A stretch of 64,000 bases of DNA from an uncultured Acidobacteriota bacterium. GTDB lineage: Bacteria > Acidobacteriota > Terriglobia > Bryobacterales > Bryobacteraceae. Below are positions 23,215-32,656 of this stretch, piece after piece (the first letter of the stretch is position 1; every line of letters starts with the position of its first letter). Where the stretch lies: contig CADECY010000033.1 in NCBI GenBank assembly GCA_902825945.1, forward strand, positions 1-64,000. Reading direction: 5' to 3'. The notes under the pieces are model-generated. The model did no database searches, was not told where the DNA came from, and saw only the letters and a program-made list of their open reading frames with translations. Both the position numbers and the translations under genes were made by a program.

Positions 23215-25794
23215 GTGGATCCAGCCCGGTGGAAGCGGATCGAGGAGGTCTTCCACGCGGCATCGGATCTGTCTGGCGCCGAACGCGGAAGGTTTCTCGA
23301 CGCGGCTTGCGACGGAGACGCAGCGTTGCAAGCCGAGATCGAAGCCCTGCTTTCCGAAGACGAGACGCGCGATCTCGTCCTCGAAGCGATCGGCGCGGAG
23401 GCCGGGGGACTGATCGAAGCAGGGGCCGAGGGCCGGATGATCGGGCCGTATCGTACGATCCGCCGGCTGGGGCAGGGCGGCATGGGAGCGGTCTATCTCG
23501 CCGAGCGGGCCGATGATCAGTATCAGAAGCAGGTGGCTATCAAACTGATTCGCGCGGGGGTCGAACAGCGCGGTGCCTTCCTGCGGCGCTTCCTCAACGA
23601 GCGGCAGATTCTGGCGAGCCTCGAACATCCGAACATCGCGCGGCTGCTCGATGGAGGCGTATCTGAGTCTGGCGCCCCGTATCTCGTGATGGAATACGTG
23701 GACGGCGAATCGATCGACCGTCATGCCGAAGCCCGCGCGCTGAGCATCGAACAGCGTCTGCGGCTCTTCCTCGGCGTATGCGAAGCGGCCCAACACGCGC
23801 ACCGCCACATGGTGATCCATCGTGACTTGAAGCCCTCCAACATCATGGTGGATCGCGAAGGCCGCGTGAAGCTGCTCGACTTCGGGATCGCCCGCATCGA
23901 ACGGGCCGATTCCGCTCCCGGCATGACCCTCACGGCACCCGCGGATCGCGCGCTCACGCCCGGCTACGCGAGCCCCGAGATGATTCGCGGCGATCGCATC
24001 ACGGCGGCGGCCGACATTTTCAGTCTCGGCGTGATCCTGTATGAGCTGCTGACGCGTGCCCGTCCGTTCGCGCCGGCGTCGGCGAGCCTGTTCGAGACCG
24101 AGCGGGCGATCATGGCGTCGGAGGCGCGCCGCCCAAGCGAGATCGAGGCAGGCCTGGTGCGGGGGCTCGGGCGTGACCGGCGGCTGGATCTCGACGCGAT
24201 TGTCGCGCGCGCGATCCGCAAAGAGCCGGCGGCGCGCTATGAATCGGTGGAGGCCTTTGCCCGTGATGTTCAGCGCTATCTCGACGGATTCCCGGTTGTC
24301 GCGCGGCAGGGCGATCGCCGCTACCGATTGCGCAAGTTCGTTCAGCGGCACCGGTTCGGTGTCTCCGCCGGTGTGGTATTCGCGGTCACGGTCATCGGAT
24401 TTGGCGCCAGCCTGGCGGTGTTCGCCGCGCGGGCTGCTCAGGAGCGTGACGTGGCCCAGGCCGAGCGCCTGCGCGCTGAGCGCGTCTCCGGCTTTCTTGC
24501 CTCCCTTTTTGCCTCCGCCGATCCGCGGGAGGCTCGCGGTGCAACCATCACCGCAAGGGACTTGCTCGACCAAGGTTCGCGGCGTTTGCTGGCGGATGAA
24601 AGCTTGCTTCCCGCCGCCAAGGCGAAGCTCCTCGAGACCATGGGCCAAGCCTATCAGCAGTTGGGATTGCTGGACCAGTCTTCCGAATTGTATGAGCGGC
24701 AACTCGAAATCGAGCGTACCGTTTCGGGGCCCGGGAGTGAGAGCACGCTGGGGCTCCTCCGGCACGTGGCCGAAATCCAGCGATTGCGCGGACGTTACGA
24801 TGTAGCGCGAGCCCGCCTGATCGAATCGGTGGAGGGACTACGGCGAAACTTTCCGGAGTCGCACGAACTGGCGCACGCACTGAACAATCTCGCCCTCCTC
24901 GAAAGCGACACCGGGAGCGTGGCAAAAGCGCTCGGCTACCAGCAGGAGGCCGTGGCAATCGCTTCCCCGATTCCTTCGCAACAGACCGAAGTGCTGACGA
25001 TGCGAGCCAACTTCGCCGATTTGCTCCAGGAGACCGGCGGATTTGCGAAAGCAGAAGCGGAGGCGAGCGATGTCATCGCGCGAAGGACGCGCCTTCTCGG
25101 CGCCGATCATCCCTTCACGATTCGACAAACCGGGCGATACGCCCGGATGTTGTTGCGCAACGGCGGCTACGCCGAGGCCAGGCGGTTGCTCGACAATGCG
25201 CTTCCGCTGGGAAGGCGCGTGTGGGGAGAGCGTCACGCGGACTTTCTTCGCCTGCGTGCCGTTCAACTCGAAATGGCGCAGCTATCGGGAAAGCTGGGGT
25301 CCGGGGATTGGAAAAAGCTCGCGGCCGATGCCGAACCAGTGATTGGCCCGAAGCACCGCGACCTGCTGTTGTGGAAAGCTCTCACAGAGGACCCGGCAAC
25401 TTGCCAGGCGAGTTGGGACGCGATCGCGAGTCTGCCGGTCGCGAAGTCGGGTCACGCTGCTCACATCGCGGAACTCTGCGCCGGCTCCTATCGGCGCCTC
25501 AATGCCGTGGAAACCAGCCTCGAGTTCCGGCAAAAGGCCATCGAGATCCGCCGGGCCTTGGGACAGGAGAATCACCCGGACTTCGCACGCGCGCTGGCAC
25601 TCGACGGATCCACCGAATCGCTGAGGCGCGCCATCGAAATCGAACGGAAGGCTTTCCGGCGCCCGCATCTCCAACTCGCGGCGCATCTCGTGGCTCTCGG
25701 AAAACAACTGCCGCAGGCCGAGAGCCGCGCACTCATTGCGGAGGGCGAGGCGATGCGCCAGACGGCGCTGGCGCGCGGTAGCGAATCGCGATAG
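23215..25794 (+). CDS. Transmembrane Ser/Thr protein kinase with TPR sensor half
   Basis: 859 residues from GTG. Kinase domain about 79-355: GQGGMGAVYLAE, Lys110 in VAIK, HRD at 202-204 (IHRDLKPSNIMV), DFG at 222-225 (LDFGIARI) and the GYASPEMIRG activation end. One membrane helix lies near 383-405 (VSAGVVFAVTVIGFGASLAV). The outer half is a series of TPR-like helix pairs (MGQAYQQLGLLDQSSELYER, HALNNLALLESDTGSVAKAL, KAEAEASDVIARRTRLLGAD). Unlike the kinase at 2071 it has the normal HRD arginine. Pairing with the ECF gene is the standard arrangement. Its last 62 bases overlap the convergent GT39-like gene. Confidence 0.92.
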   Translation: MDPARWKRIEEVFHAASDLSGAERGRFLDAACDGDAALQAEIEALLSEDETRDLVLEAIGAEAGGLIEAGAEGRMIGPYRTIRRLGQGGMGAVYLAERADDQYQKQVAIKLIRAGVEQRGAFLRRFLNERQILASLEHPNIARLLDGGVSESGAPYLVMEYVDGESIDRHAEARALSIEQRLRLFLGVCEAAQHAHRHMVIHRDLKPSNIMVDREGRVKLLDFGIARIERADSAPGMTLTAPADRALTPGYASPEMIRGDRITAAADIFSLGVILYELLTRARPFAPASASLFETERAIMASEARRPSEIEAGLVRGLGRDRRLDLDAIVARAIRKEPAARYESVEAFARDVQRYLDGFPVVARQGDRRYRLRKFVQRHRFGVSAGVVFAVTVIGFGASLAVFAARAAQERDVAQAERLRAERVSGFLASLFASADPREARGATITARDLLDQGSRRLLADESLLPAAKAKLLETMGQAYQQLGLLDQSSELYERQLEIERTVSGPGSESTLGLLRHVAEIQRLRGRYDVARARLIESVEGLRRNFPESHELAHALNNLALLESDTGSVAKALGYQQEAVAIASPIPSQQTEVLTMRANFADLLQETGGFAKAEAEASDVIARRTRLLGADHPFTIRQTGRYARMLLRNGGYAEARRLLDNALPLGRRVWGERHADFLRLRAVQLEMAQLSGKLGSGDWKKLAADAEPVIGPKHRDLLLWKALTEDPATCQASWDAIASLPVAKSGHAAHIAELCAGSYRRLNAVETSLEFRQKAIEIRRALGQENHPDFARALALDGSTESLRRAIEIERKAFRRPHLQLAAHLVALGKQLPQAESRALIAEGEAMRQTALARGSESR

Positions 25795-27355
25795 CGGATC
25801 CGCGCTGGACGACGATCTCGGGTTCGCGTCCGGCGACGCAAGCTTGGAGCGCCTGCGGCAGCGGCTGATCGTAGAGCCGGAACTCCCAGATCCGCGCGCT
25901 CTCGGCGCAGGCAGTCGAGTAGCGGAAACGGCTTGGTGGAAGATGGAAGAGCATCGGAGTAGAATCCCACCCTCGGCGCCAGAGAATCGTGTCTCCCGGC
26001 TGAAGGTGCGGCTCCACCTCGCGCGCGAAGCTCCGGAAATCGATCGGATCCACTTGCCGCGCGGCCAGTCCGCTGACGCTCAACCAGCAGATCGCCAGCA
26101 AGGCGGCCGCGAGCGCGGGAGCGGTCCATGGCCGGTGGCGCGCGATCCGCCCGATCCCCTCGGCGATCAGGAGGAGGACGAAGGGTGAGAACAATTGCAC
26201 CCCGCGGGCCGTTGCGATCGGGAAGGCGAGGGTGGTCACCGAAAGCATCGCGATTCCCGCGGCAAGGCAGAAATGCGGCGTTGGCCATCCGTGCGCGGGC
26301 GGGATGATTCGTGGAACGATGGCCCAAGCCGAGGCGAGCAGCCACGGGATTGCGCTGGCGCTCTGTGCCATGCCGATACCCTCGTGCGGATTGGCGATGC
26401 GCGAGACGAAGATCCATACGACGGCGCACGAGAACGCGGCGGCGGGCATGAACCACTTCGCTGATTGAGATCCTTTAGGGCGAGTCGCGGCCGGCCAGCG
26501 GGTGGGCCATCCAGCCCAGGCGAGGAACACGCCCGCCGCGGCGGCGATCGCCGACACCGCGCCATTCCACGGCAGGGGCTCGCTGGCCGGATCGAACACA
26601 TCCACGATTTCCGGCGACGGCAGTGCCATTCCGAAACCCGCGAGAGCCACGAGGAACGGCACCGGATTGCGGGCGAGTTCGGCCACCGGATGAAAGCTCT
26701 GATACGCAGCGAAGGCGAGCAGCGGCGATGCCACGATCATCGCCAGCAACTGCCACCAGGCCGCGCCCCGGTTTCGCGACGCGCTCCACAGCAGGTGCGT
26801 GCCCACGAAGATCCAGCCATAGACATGCAGCGAACAACAGGCCACGAGTACCAGCGCGTAGAGCACCGCGAGCCAGTCGAGCCAGCGCTCCTCGAGCAGC
26901 ATCAGCATCCACGTCGCGAGCAGCACCGCGAACATCGCGGGCGCATACATCCGGGCCGCCGTGCTCCACATCGCGGCATATCCATTGAAAGCAAGCAAAA
27001 GCGGAGCGAGCCAAGGGGCGTGCGCTCCCATCCGGCGCGCGATTGCGAACAGCAGCCAGATCGATGCGAGTCCGCACACGATCGATGGCGCGCGCAAGGC
27101 CCACACCGAAGTCCCGGCGATCTTCATCCACAGCCACATCGCGATCGTGTATCCGGGCGGATGGGTGTCCGCCATCAGGTTATGCACGACGGCTTCGTAA
27201 AGCGTCGCCCGCATGCCCGGATCGGCCAGTTCCCACGGCACCGCAATCAGCGGCGCCCACATCTCCGGATGCGAGAGGCTCTTTGTTTCGACTTGTGCCA
27301 GGCGAATCCACGCACCGCCGATGAGCGCGATCGCCAAGGCCAAACGGGCGATCAC
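25733..27355 (-). CDS. GT39/PMT-type membrane glycosyltransferase
   Basis: 540 residues from a GTG at 27355; the open frame upstream lies inside the ABC gene and is rejected. The N-terminus has a membrane helix (RLALAIALIGGAWIRL) followed by the luminal acidic loop motifs of the C-type glycosyltransferase fold: SHPEMWAPLI and MADTHPPGYTIAMW. About ten more hydrophobic helices follow. Such enzymes use a polyprenyl-phosphate sugar donor to modify lipid, glycan or protein in the periplasm. Its start overlaps the ABC exporter stop by 4 bases (GTGA), implying coupled translation and related roles in envelope building. Confidence 0.75.
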   Translation of the reverse strand: MIARLALAIALIGGAWIRLAQVETKSLSHPEMWAPLIAVPWELADPGMRATLYEAVVHNLMADTHPPGYTIAMWLWMKIAGTSVWALRAPSIVCGLASIWLLFAIARRMGAHAPWLAPLLLAFNGYAAMWSTAARMYAPAMFAVLLATWMLMLLEERWLDWLAVLYALVLVACCSLHVYGWIFVGTHLLWSASRNRGAAWWQLLAMIVASPLLAFAAYQSFHPVAELARNPVPFLVALAGFGMALPSPEIVDVFDPASEPLPWNGAVSAIAAAAGVFLAWAGWPTRWPAATRPKGSQSAKWFMPAAAFSCAVVWIFVSRIANPHEGIGMAQSASAIPWLLASAWAIVPRIIPPAHGWPTPHFCLAAGIAMLSVTTLAFPIATARGVQLFSPFVLLLIAEGIGRIARHRPWTAPALAAALLAICWLSVSGLAARQVDPIDFRSFAREVEPHLQPGDTILWRRGWDSTPMLFHLPPSRFRYSTACAESARIWEFRLYDQPLPQALQACVAGREPEIVVQRGSAIAIRYRAPAPSGASPRPPQ

Positions 27356-29196
27356 GCCTCTTCCTCTTCTTCGGCGGCCGGCGCCGGCGGTGCCGGATCG
27401 GTGGCGCCGGCTTGGGCCAACTCCGCGAACCATCCGCCGCGCGCGAGCAACTCCTCTGGAGAGCCTTGTTCGAGCACTTCGCCCGACTTCAACACGATCA
27501 CGTGATCGGCATCGCGGATCATGGTATATCGATGCGCGATCACGAGCATCGTGGGCCTGGGCGACAAATGCGCGAGCGCCTGGCGAACTTCGTTCTCGGT
27601 GGCATAGTCGAGATTCGCGGTGGCTTCGTCGAGCACGAGCAGACGCGGCTTGTCCGCAAGCATGCGAGCGATCTGGACGCGCTGACGCTCGCCCATCGAC
27701 AGTCCGACACCGCGCTCCCCGATCTCGGTTTCGAGGCCATCCGGAAGGGAGGCGAGCACGCGCCCGAGTCCGGCGGCGAGCGCCGCCTCGCGCACATCCG
27801 CAGCCGTCGCGTCCGGGCGTTTGTAGCGGATGTTGTCCGCGATGGTTCCGCGGAACACGGCGCCATCCACCGCGACGACACCAACGGTTCGGCGAACCGC
27901 CGCCGGTCCGGCCTTCGACAGCGGATGTCCGTCGAGCAGGATCTCGCCCGAGTCGGGTTCGAAGAGCTTCAACAAAAGATCCGCGGCGGTGGTCTTGCCC
28001 GCTCCAGACGGTCCCGCGATCGCGGTGATCGTGCCGGGCGCGATCGAGAAATTCAGGCCACGAAGAACTTCGACACCTTCCTTGTAGCTGAATCGAACGT
28101 CGCGGAACTCGACCATTCCCGGGCCCGGCGGGATGTCGTCGCCCTCCTGTTCCGGCGGACCTTGATCGAGCAGAACGATCGCGCGGCCGAGAGCGGCAAT
28201 GTTGTTCTGCAGGTTCACCATCATGCCGTTGAGCGAATCGATGGGCGAGTAAAGGCGATCGAGATAGGCGGCGAACATCACCACGTCGCCGGGCGTGAGC
28301 CGATGCTGCAACACCAGCCATCCACCATATCCGAGCAGGAGAGAACGGCTGAGGTTGCTCAGCACCACCTGTGACAGATAGTAGCCCTGCGAGGTTTTGA
28401 TGCGGCCGAGATAGAGGTCGTACGCGGCCCTCGATTCGCCGCGCAGGCGTGTCTCCTCGCGCTTTTCAGCGCCCGACAGCTTCACTGTCTTCACCGCGCC
28501 GATCGCGTCGGTGATGCGCGCGGAGATGTTTTCCCACATCTCGTGATAGGGCACGAGACCCGTACGCAGCCGCAGCGCGGCGCGGCGCGAGATCCAGAGA
28601 TAAGGCGGCAGCAGCGACACCGACACGAGCGCCATCTCCCAGTTCTGCGCGAACATGATCCCGCAGATCGCCACCAGCCGGATGATCTCCGGCGCGATCT
28701 GCTGGGAGAAGGCATGGATGATGGGCGAGACTTCGTCCGATTGATCGATCCGCTTGGCGAGCGCCGCGCTCGGCCTCCGCGCGAAGAATGAAAGCGGCAA
28801 TCGAAGCACGTGCCCGAACGTATCGACGATCAGGTCCGACTCCATGCGGCTGGCGACGGCCGAACTGAGGAAGTCGGACCTCTGCGAGCAGAAGTATCCG
28901 AACGTGCCGGAGACGAACAGCAGGCTGACCGCGATGAGAAGGCGACGTAGAGTCTCCGCGGCGCTCTGCGACTGTCCGGTGAATAGCCCCGTGACATCGT
29001 TGATCGCGTCCTTGTAGATCAGCGGCTGCGCCAGATCGGCGGCTGTGGCGAGAAACGCCAGCAGCATGATCACGGCGAACTGGCGGCGGTACGGGATCGC
29101 GAGCCGGTAGAGTACGCGCAACACGTGCAACGCGCCGGGCTGTCCGGATGGCGGAGCGGAGGCGTAGGCGGACTGAGCGGAGGCGTTCGCGGACAT
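27352..29196 (-). CDS. ABC exporter, fused permease-ATPase (type IV/MsbA-like)
   Basis: 614 residues. The N-terminal half has six membrane helices (FAVIMLLAFLATAADLAQPL, RLLIAVSLLFVSGTFGYF). The C-terminal half is the ATPase: Walker A AGPSGAGKTTAADLLLK, Q-loop region, signature GVGLSMGERQRVQIARML, Walker B PRLLVLDEATANLD and switch His in VIAHRYTMI. The signature reads LSMGE, a mild variant of LSGGQ. Exports lipid, glycan or peptide; the coupled GT39-like gene suggests an envelope substrate. The tail is Ala/Pro/Glu-rich. Confidence 0.92.
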   Translation of the reverse strand: MSANASAQSAYASAPPSGQPGALHVLRVLYRLAIPYRRQFAVIMLLAFLATAADLAQPLIYKDAINDVTGLFTGQSQSAAETLRRLLIAVSLLFVSGTFGYFCSQRSDFLSSAVASRMESDLIVDTFGHVLRLPLSFFARRPSAALAKRIDQSDEVSPIIHAFSQQIAPEIIRLVAICGIMFAQNWEMALVSVSLLPPYLWISRRAALRLRTGLVPYHEMWENISARITDAIGAVKTVKLSGAEKREETRLRGESRAAYDLYLGRIKTSQGYYLSQVVLSNLSRSLLLGYGGWLVLQHRLTPGDVVMFAAYLDRLYSPIDSLNGMMVNLQNNIAALGRAIVLLDQGPPEQEGDDIPPGPGMVEFRDVRFSYKEGVEVLRGLNFSIAPGTITAIAGPSGAGKTTAADLLLKLFEPDSGEILLDGHPLSKAGPAAVRRTVGVVAVDGAVFRGTIADNIRYKRPDATAADVREAALAAGLGRVLASLPDGLETEIGERGVGLSMGERQRVQIARMLADKPRLLVLDEATANLDYATENEVRQALAHLSPRPTMLVIAHRYTMIRDADHVIVLKSGEVLEQGSPEELLARGGWFAELAQAGATDPAPPAPAAEEEEEA

Positions 29197-29987
29197 GGAT
29201 ATGCAATTCTACGACGATGGAACGGCCGTTCCCCTGGTGCAGTTGAACACGCGGGTGGAAAACGCGAAGCCCGCGCAGGACCGGCATCACAACGCGTATC
29301 GTCTCGGCGAACTCGCGATCAAGCTGGCCGCCGCGTCGCGAGCCGCGGTCCGCCGGGCGCGGGGCGGCGCATTCGCTTGCACCAACGATGCGCTCGCGCA
29401 CATGATCTGGCCCTCCACCTGAGATGGGGCGAACTGTTCGAGCACGCGGGCAAGTTCGTTTCCGCGCCAGGCCATGGACCGCTGCGCGAGACGCACGAAA
29501 TCGAAGAGTTCCGCCACGCGGCGCGCGACGACATCACCACCCCGCGCCTCGGCTTCGGCCGGCTGCGTCTGCACGAATTCTTCTGCATTCTCGCGTAGGA
29601 TCGAAACAAAGTGATCGCGCACGCGCCACAAATCTCTCGTCGTAATAAGAGCATGGGACCGTGCTCGCGTGCTCCGCTGCTGGTATGGCCGCGCGATACC
29701 CGAGTCGTCGAATCCAGTCGAGTTGGCCGCGCTCGCTCATCCCACGATCAGCGAGATCGAAGGGCGCGGCGCCACTCATCCTTGCGCGATGGCGCATCTC
29801 CAAGCCGTGGTGCGCCTGCTCGCGGGTGTATCGTCATCACGCGGAACGGCCAACGCGACGTGCTGACCAACCTCTGTCCGCGAGTTCGCGACACTGAGTC
29901 CGCTTACAGGTGAGAGAGCGGCGATTGCGAAGATCTGCTCCCGCGAGTGCACGGCCCAGCCCGCGACGTGGCCGAGGTGCTCGAGGC
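29197..29987. other. About 790 bases with no convincing gene
   Basis: Several short frames exist on both strands, but none shows a clear family, good start and full length together. Two plus-strand pieces have protein-like composition: one from 29195 (AVPLVQLNTRVENAKP, HHNAYRLGELAIKLAAASRA) and one near 29690-29860 (ESSNPVELAALAHPTISEIE, AMAHLQAVVRLLAG). A minus-strand piece (29631-29287) is equally unconvincing. The pattern fits a decayed gene or a regulatory/intergenic region; no terminator or promoter could be assigned with confidence. Confidence 0.35.
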
Positions 29988-31109
29988 CTACGCGAGCGGG
30001 AAATCGACCCTCTTGCCGCCGAGCTGCGAACGGTAAATCCCCTCCACCATTTCGAGCGTCCACAGGCCGTCTCGCGCGCTGCACAACGGCTCGCGATCCT
30101 TTTCGATCGCCTCGATCAGATCGATTCCCGTGAGATGATTGGTGCCTTCGCGGGTGGCGGGCTTGGTTCCGGGCGCGTAGTCGACCCGCTCCCACGGTTC
30201 ATCCTTTTCGGGTACCCACGCCGCGCTACGCATCACGAACGGCGGGAGGCTCGGAACGTTGTTGAGCGGAACGTAGGTCCAGCCCTTGCTGCCCGCGAGC
30301 GTGACGCCGAAGCGGCGGCCCGTGGTGACGTTGCTGGCCTTCGATCCGAAGTATCCGTGGACTCCGTTTTCGAAAAGGAACATCGCCGCGATGTCAGTGC
30401 CGCCCACCTGGCCCACCGGTTCACTGGCCCGGCGCATCATCGAGCGGTCGAGCTCGCGGCCGCGCTCGGTGACATGCGCGAACACCCACTTCGGATTGCC
30501 CGCGTAGAAACGCATGAGATCGAAGACGTGTGTGCCGAGCACGATCATGTCCTCACCGCCCGCGCGTTTGTCTTCCTTGCCGCGGCCGCGGATTTCGAGC
30601 AGGTCGCCGAATTCACCCGCTTCGAGCATTCGGCGTACGCCGGAGCTGACCGACATCGCGCGCGCGGTGTGGCCGATGGCCGCCTTCAGGCGTTTCCGCT
30701 CGATCATCGCAGTCACCTGCCGTGCCTCCTCGAGAGTCGCGGCAAGCGGCTTTTCGATCACCAAATGCGCGCCCGCATCGGTCGCCGCCTTGACCATCTC
30801 CATGCGCTTGTCGCACCAGCGAGGGCAAATCGTAACAATGTCAGGCTTCTCCCGCGCGATCATTTCACGATAGTCCCGATAGACCTTCGCCGCGCCGCAA
30901 CGCTCACGCGCTTTCGCGCCCCCTTCCGGATCGGGATCGGCGACGGCGGAGACGGTCACCGCGGGGATCGCGGCCCAGGTCATCTCCCAGCCGTGCCCGT
31001 AGTTTCCGTGGCCGGTGTCGCCGATGATCACGGCCTTGTACTTGTTCTTGGGGGCATATGTGGCCGCGGCGGCGGCCGCTCCGGACATGAGGAAGATGCG
31101 GCGCTTCAT
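29988..31109 (-). CDS. Gfo/Idh/MocA family oxidoreductase with TAT-like leader
   Basis: 373 residues starting at MKRRIFLMSGAAAAAATYA, a twin-basic leader typical of exported Gfo/Idh/MocA proteins in this phylum. The Rossmann part follows (KYKAVIIGDTGHGNYGHGW, VTVSAVADPDPEGG), then the EKPLAATLEEARQ motif with the conserved Glu-Lys-Pro and the downstream FDLMRFYAGNPKWVFAHV segment. These NAD(P)-dependent enzymes oxidise or epimerise sugars and inositols. The substrate cannot be told. The frame continues upstream to 31298 without coding character, so the ATG at 31109 is used. Confidence 0.88.
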   Translation of the reverse strand: MKRRIFLMSGAAAAAATYAPKNKYKAVIIGDTGHGNYGHGWEMTWAAIPAVTVSAVADPDPEGGAKARERCGAAKVYRDYREMIAREKPDIVTICPRWCDKRMEMVKAATDAGAHLVIEKPLAATLEEARQVTAMIERKRLKAAIGHTARAMSVSSGVRRMLEAGEFGDLLEIRGRGKEDKRAGGEDMIVLGTHVFDLMRFYAGNPKWVFAHVTERGRELDRSMMRRASEPVGQVGGTDIAAMFLFENGVHGYFGSKASNVTTGRRFGVTLAGSKGWTYVPLNNVPSLPPFVMRSAAWVPEKDEPWERVDYAPGTKPATREGTNHLTGIDLIEAIEKDREPLCSARDGLWTLEMVEGIYRSQLGGKRVDFPLA

Positions 31110-31153
31110 GACTTCATAGCTTATACCGGTGCGGTGCGCATAGTCGTTCCGCG

Positions 31154-31351
31154 CTACGCGGTCAGGTCTGGCACGGCGGGGTCGAGTGAGGGACACCCAC
31201 ACAACTTGGCGACATCGAGCAGCCGACGGTCCGAGGTTACCATGGCGCTGACTACGCCTGTACGGCAAAGGTCGATGGCTGCGGAAGCTGAAGCGCATCC
31301 AGAGTCCGCAGTCCAGCTCTGCCGTAGCGCCGAATCAGGTTGCCGCATCAT
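31154..31351 (-). pseudogene. C-terminal fragment of a PIN-domain (VapC-like) protein
   Basis: The final 35 codons read AIDLCRTGVVSAMVTSDRRL and then LDVAKLCGCPSLDPAVPDLTA, matching the end of PIN-domain toxins (a TSDRRLL strand with its acidic residue followed by the hydrophobic close). In another frame just upstream is LRTLDALQL, the normal preceding helix of VapC proteins, so a frameshift separates the two pieces. The N-terminal half with its first acidic residues is missing. A toxin remnant without activity is the likely status. Confidence 0.5.
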
Positions 31352-31620
31352 GAATATGAACCGAGCGTCGTTTCGATGCCCTTATGGTGGCGGTGCGTAC
31401 TCGTGCGCGATCGTCGATCAACTGAAGTGGATTCGTCGATTCCACCGCGAGCTCGATTGCGCCACGCTCTCCGAGGCCGAGGGCTCCCAAGCGGTTCTTC
31501 ACTTGCGAACGAAGAGCCGCGAACCTCGGTCCACTCAGGGAAACACTCGGCCCAGTTCCGGATCGGACCGGAAAGACCGGGGTATCGCAACTCCGCCACG
31601 ACAGTCTCGGGCACCAGCAC
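31352..31620 (-). pseudogene. DUF3368-type PIN toxin, N-truncated and frameshifted
   Basis: Minus-strand sequence reads VLVPETVVAELRYPGLSGPI and RNWAECFPEWTEV in one frame. In another frame it continues LGLGERGAIELAVESTNPLQ and LLIDDRxGR-like LIDDRARVRTATIRASKRRS. Together these are the middle and end of a DUF3368-type PIN protein with LGxGE...AIxLA and LIDDR motifs. The expected start (VSDTSPL-like) is missing because the sequence joins directly to the antitoxin. At least one deletion and one frameshift have destroyed it. Confidence 0.5.
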
Positions 31621-31841
31621 GCGACCGTGTATCCCTCGTAGATGCCGCGCTCCTCGAGGAAACCATCCAGGTGAATGCCGGTGGAGATCTTGAGCATCCG
31701 CTGGAGTTCCGCTTTTGTCAGGTGGCCGCTGCGATACTGGTCTGCCGCCAAGCTTTCGAGCGCGAGTTGGGAGAGGTCCGATGCGCCGGCGTCAATCAGC
31801 CGTTGTGCAACATCGTCTGGAATCCGCATCGTCACTTCCAT
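31620..31841 (-). pseudogene. UPF0175-type antitoxin, 3' end lost
   Basis: From ATG 31841 (or 31829) about 72 residues match the small UPF0175 antitoxins: MEVTMRIPDDVAQRLI, a helix with SLAADQYRSGHLTKAELQRM and the closing HLDGFLEERGIYEGYT. Intact family members carry a further short tail after EGYT; here the sequence switches into the PIN toxin. GAGAAAG precedes the ATG. UPF0175 plus DUF3368-type PIN is a known toxin-antitoxin pairing, so this was a complete module before a deletion fused it. Confidence 0.5.
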
Positions 31842-31879
31842 CGCTTTCTCGGCGAAATCCCACCTCGGCTCGCATCCTA

Positions 31880-32656
31880 CTAACTCTGCTGCGTCCGCTG
31901 CTCGACCCGCGGCTTCCACCGCAGCAACCACCGTTCCAGCCGGTTCACTCCCGCCCCCACCATCAGCACCACCGCCGCCAGCACCGTCATCCCCGCGAAC
32001 ACCCCGGTCGTGTCGAATACTCCTTCCGCCTGGGCGATCACATAGCCGATCCCGCGCGATGCGCCGAGGTATTCGCCGACCACCACCGAGATGATCGCGA
32101 ATCCGATGCTGATGTGCAGGCTCGAGAAGATCCACGTGAGTGCGCTCGGAATCAGCACATGCCGGATCAACTGCCGCTCTGTCGCGCCGAGCATCCGCGC
32201 GTTGTTCACGATCACGGGATCAACTTCCTTCACTCCCTGATAGGTATTGAAGAAGACGATGAAGAACACCACCGTCACTCCCAGCGCGACCTTCGACCAG
32301 ATCCCGAGCCCGAACCACAAGAGAAAAATCGGTGCCAGCACGACACGCGGCAGCGCGTTGAAGATCCGGATGTAGGGTTCGAGCAACTCGGCGAGGAAAC
32401 GTGAGCGCGCGAGCACGAATCCCGAAACGACGCCCAGAGTCACCCCGATCGCAAACGAAAGCAACGCTTCGAGCAGTGTCGTGCCGAGGTGAGGCCACAC
32501 GGACCCGGTCGAGAGCCATTGCCACAAGCGCGCGATGACGAGCGACGGCTGGCTGAAGAAGAACTTGTCGAGCACGCCGGCGCGCGAGCCCGCCTCCCAA
32601 GCGCCCAGCGCCACCGCGCCGAGCAGCAGTTGCCAGACGAGCATCCTAGCGGGCAT
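31880..32656 (-). CDS. ABC importer permease (nitrate/sulfonate/taurine type)
   Basis: 258 residues with six membrane helices and the EAA-like loop ILLxxA-type coupling segment (ARMLGATERQLIRHVLIPSA). The N-terminus resembles SsuC/TauC (LLLGAVALGAWEAGSRAG, LSTGSVWPHLGTTLLEALLS). It forms the membrane channel with the ATPase encoded just upstream on the same strand; the two overlap by 11 bases. No substrate-binding protein is found next to them, so the substrate (nitrate, sulfonate, taurine, thiamine precursor) cannot be fixed. Confidence 0.88.
   Translation of the reverse strand: MPARMLVWQLLLGAVALGAWEAGSRAGVLDKFFFSQPSLVIARLWQWLSTGSVWPHLGTTLLEALLSFAIGVTLGVVSGFVLARSRFLAELLEPYIRIFNALPRVVLAPIFLLWFGLGIWSKVALGVTVVFFIVFFNTYQGVKEVDPVIVNNARMLGATERQLIRHVLIPSALTWIFSSLHISIGFAIISVVVGEYLGASRGIGYVIAQAEGVFDTTGVFAGMTVLAAVVLMVGAGVNRLERWLLRWKPRVEQRTQQS

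Noticed and set aside
22705..24765. Minus-strand open frame of 686 codons opposite the ECF/kinase pair
   Set aside because: Both sense genes have complete catalytic motifs; the antisense frame has none.
29910..31883. Plus-strand open frame of 657 codons opposite the Gfo/Idh/MocA gene
   Set aside because: It is Arg/His-rich with no family signal and mirrors the antisense of a clear gene in GC-rich DNA; a shadow.
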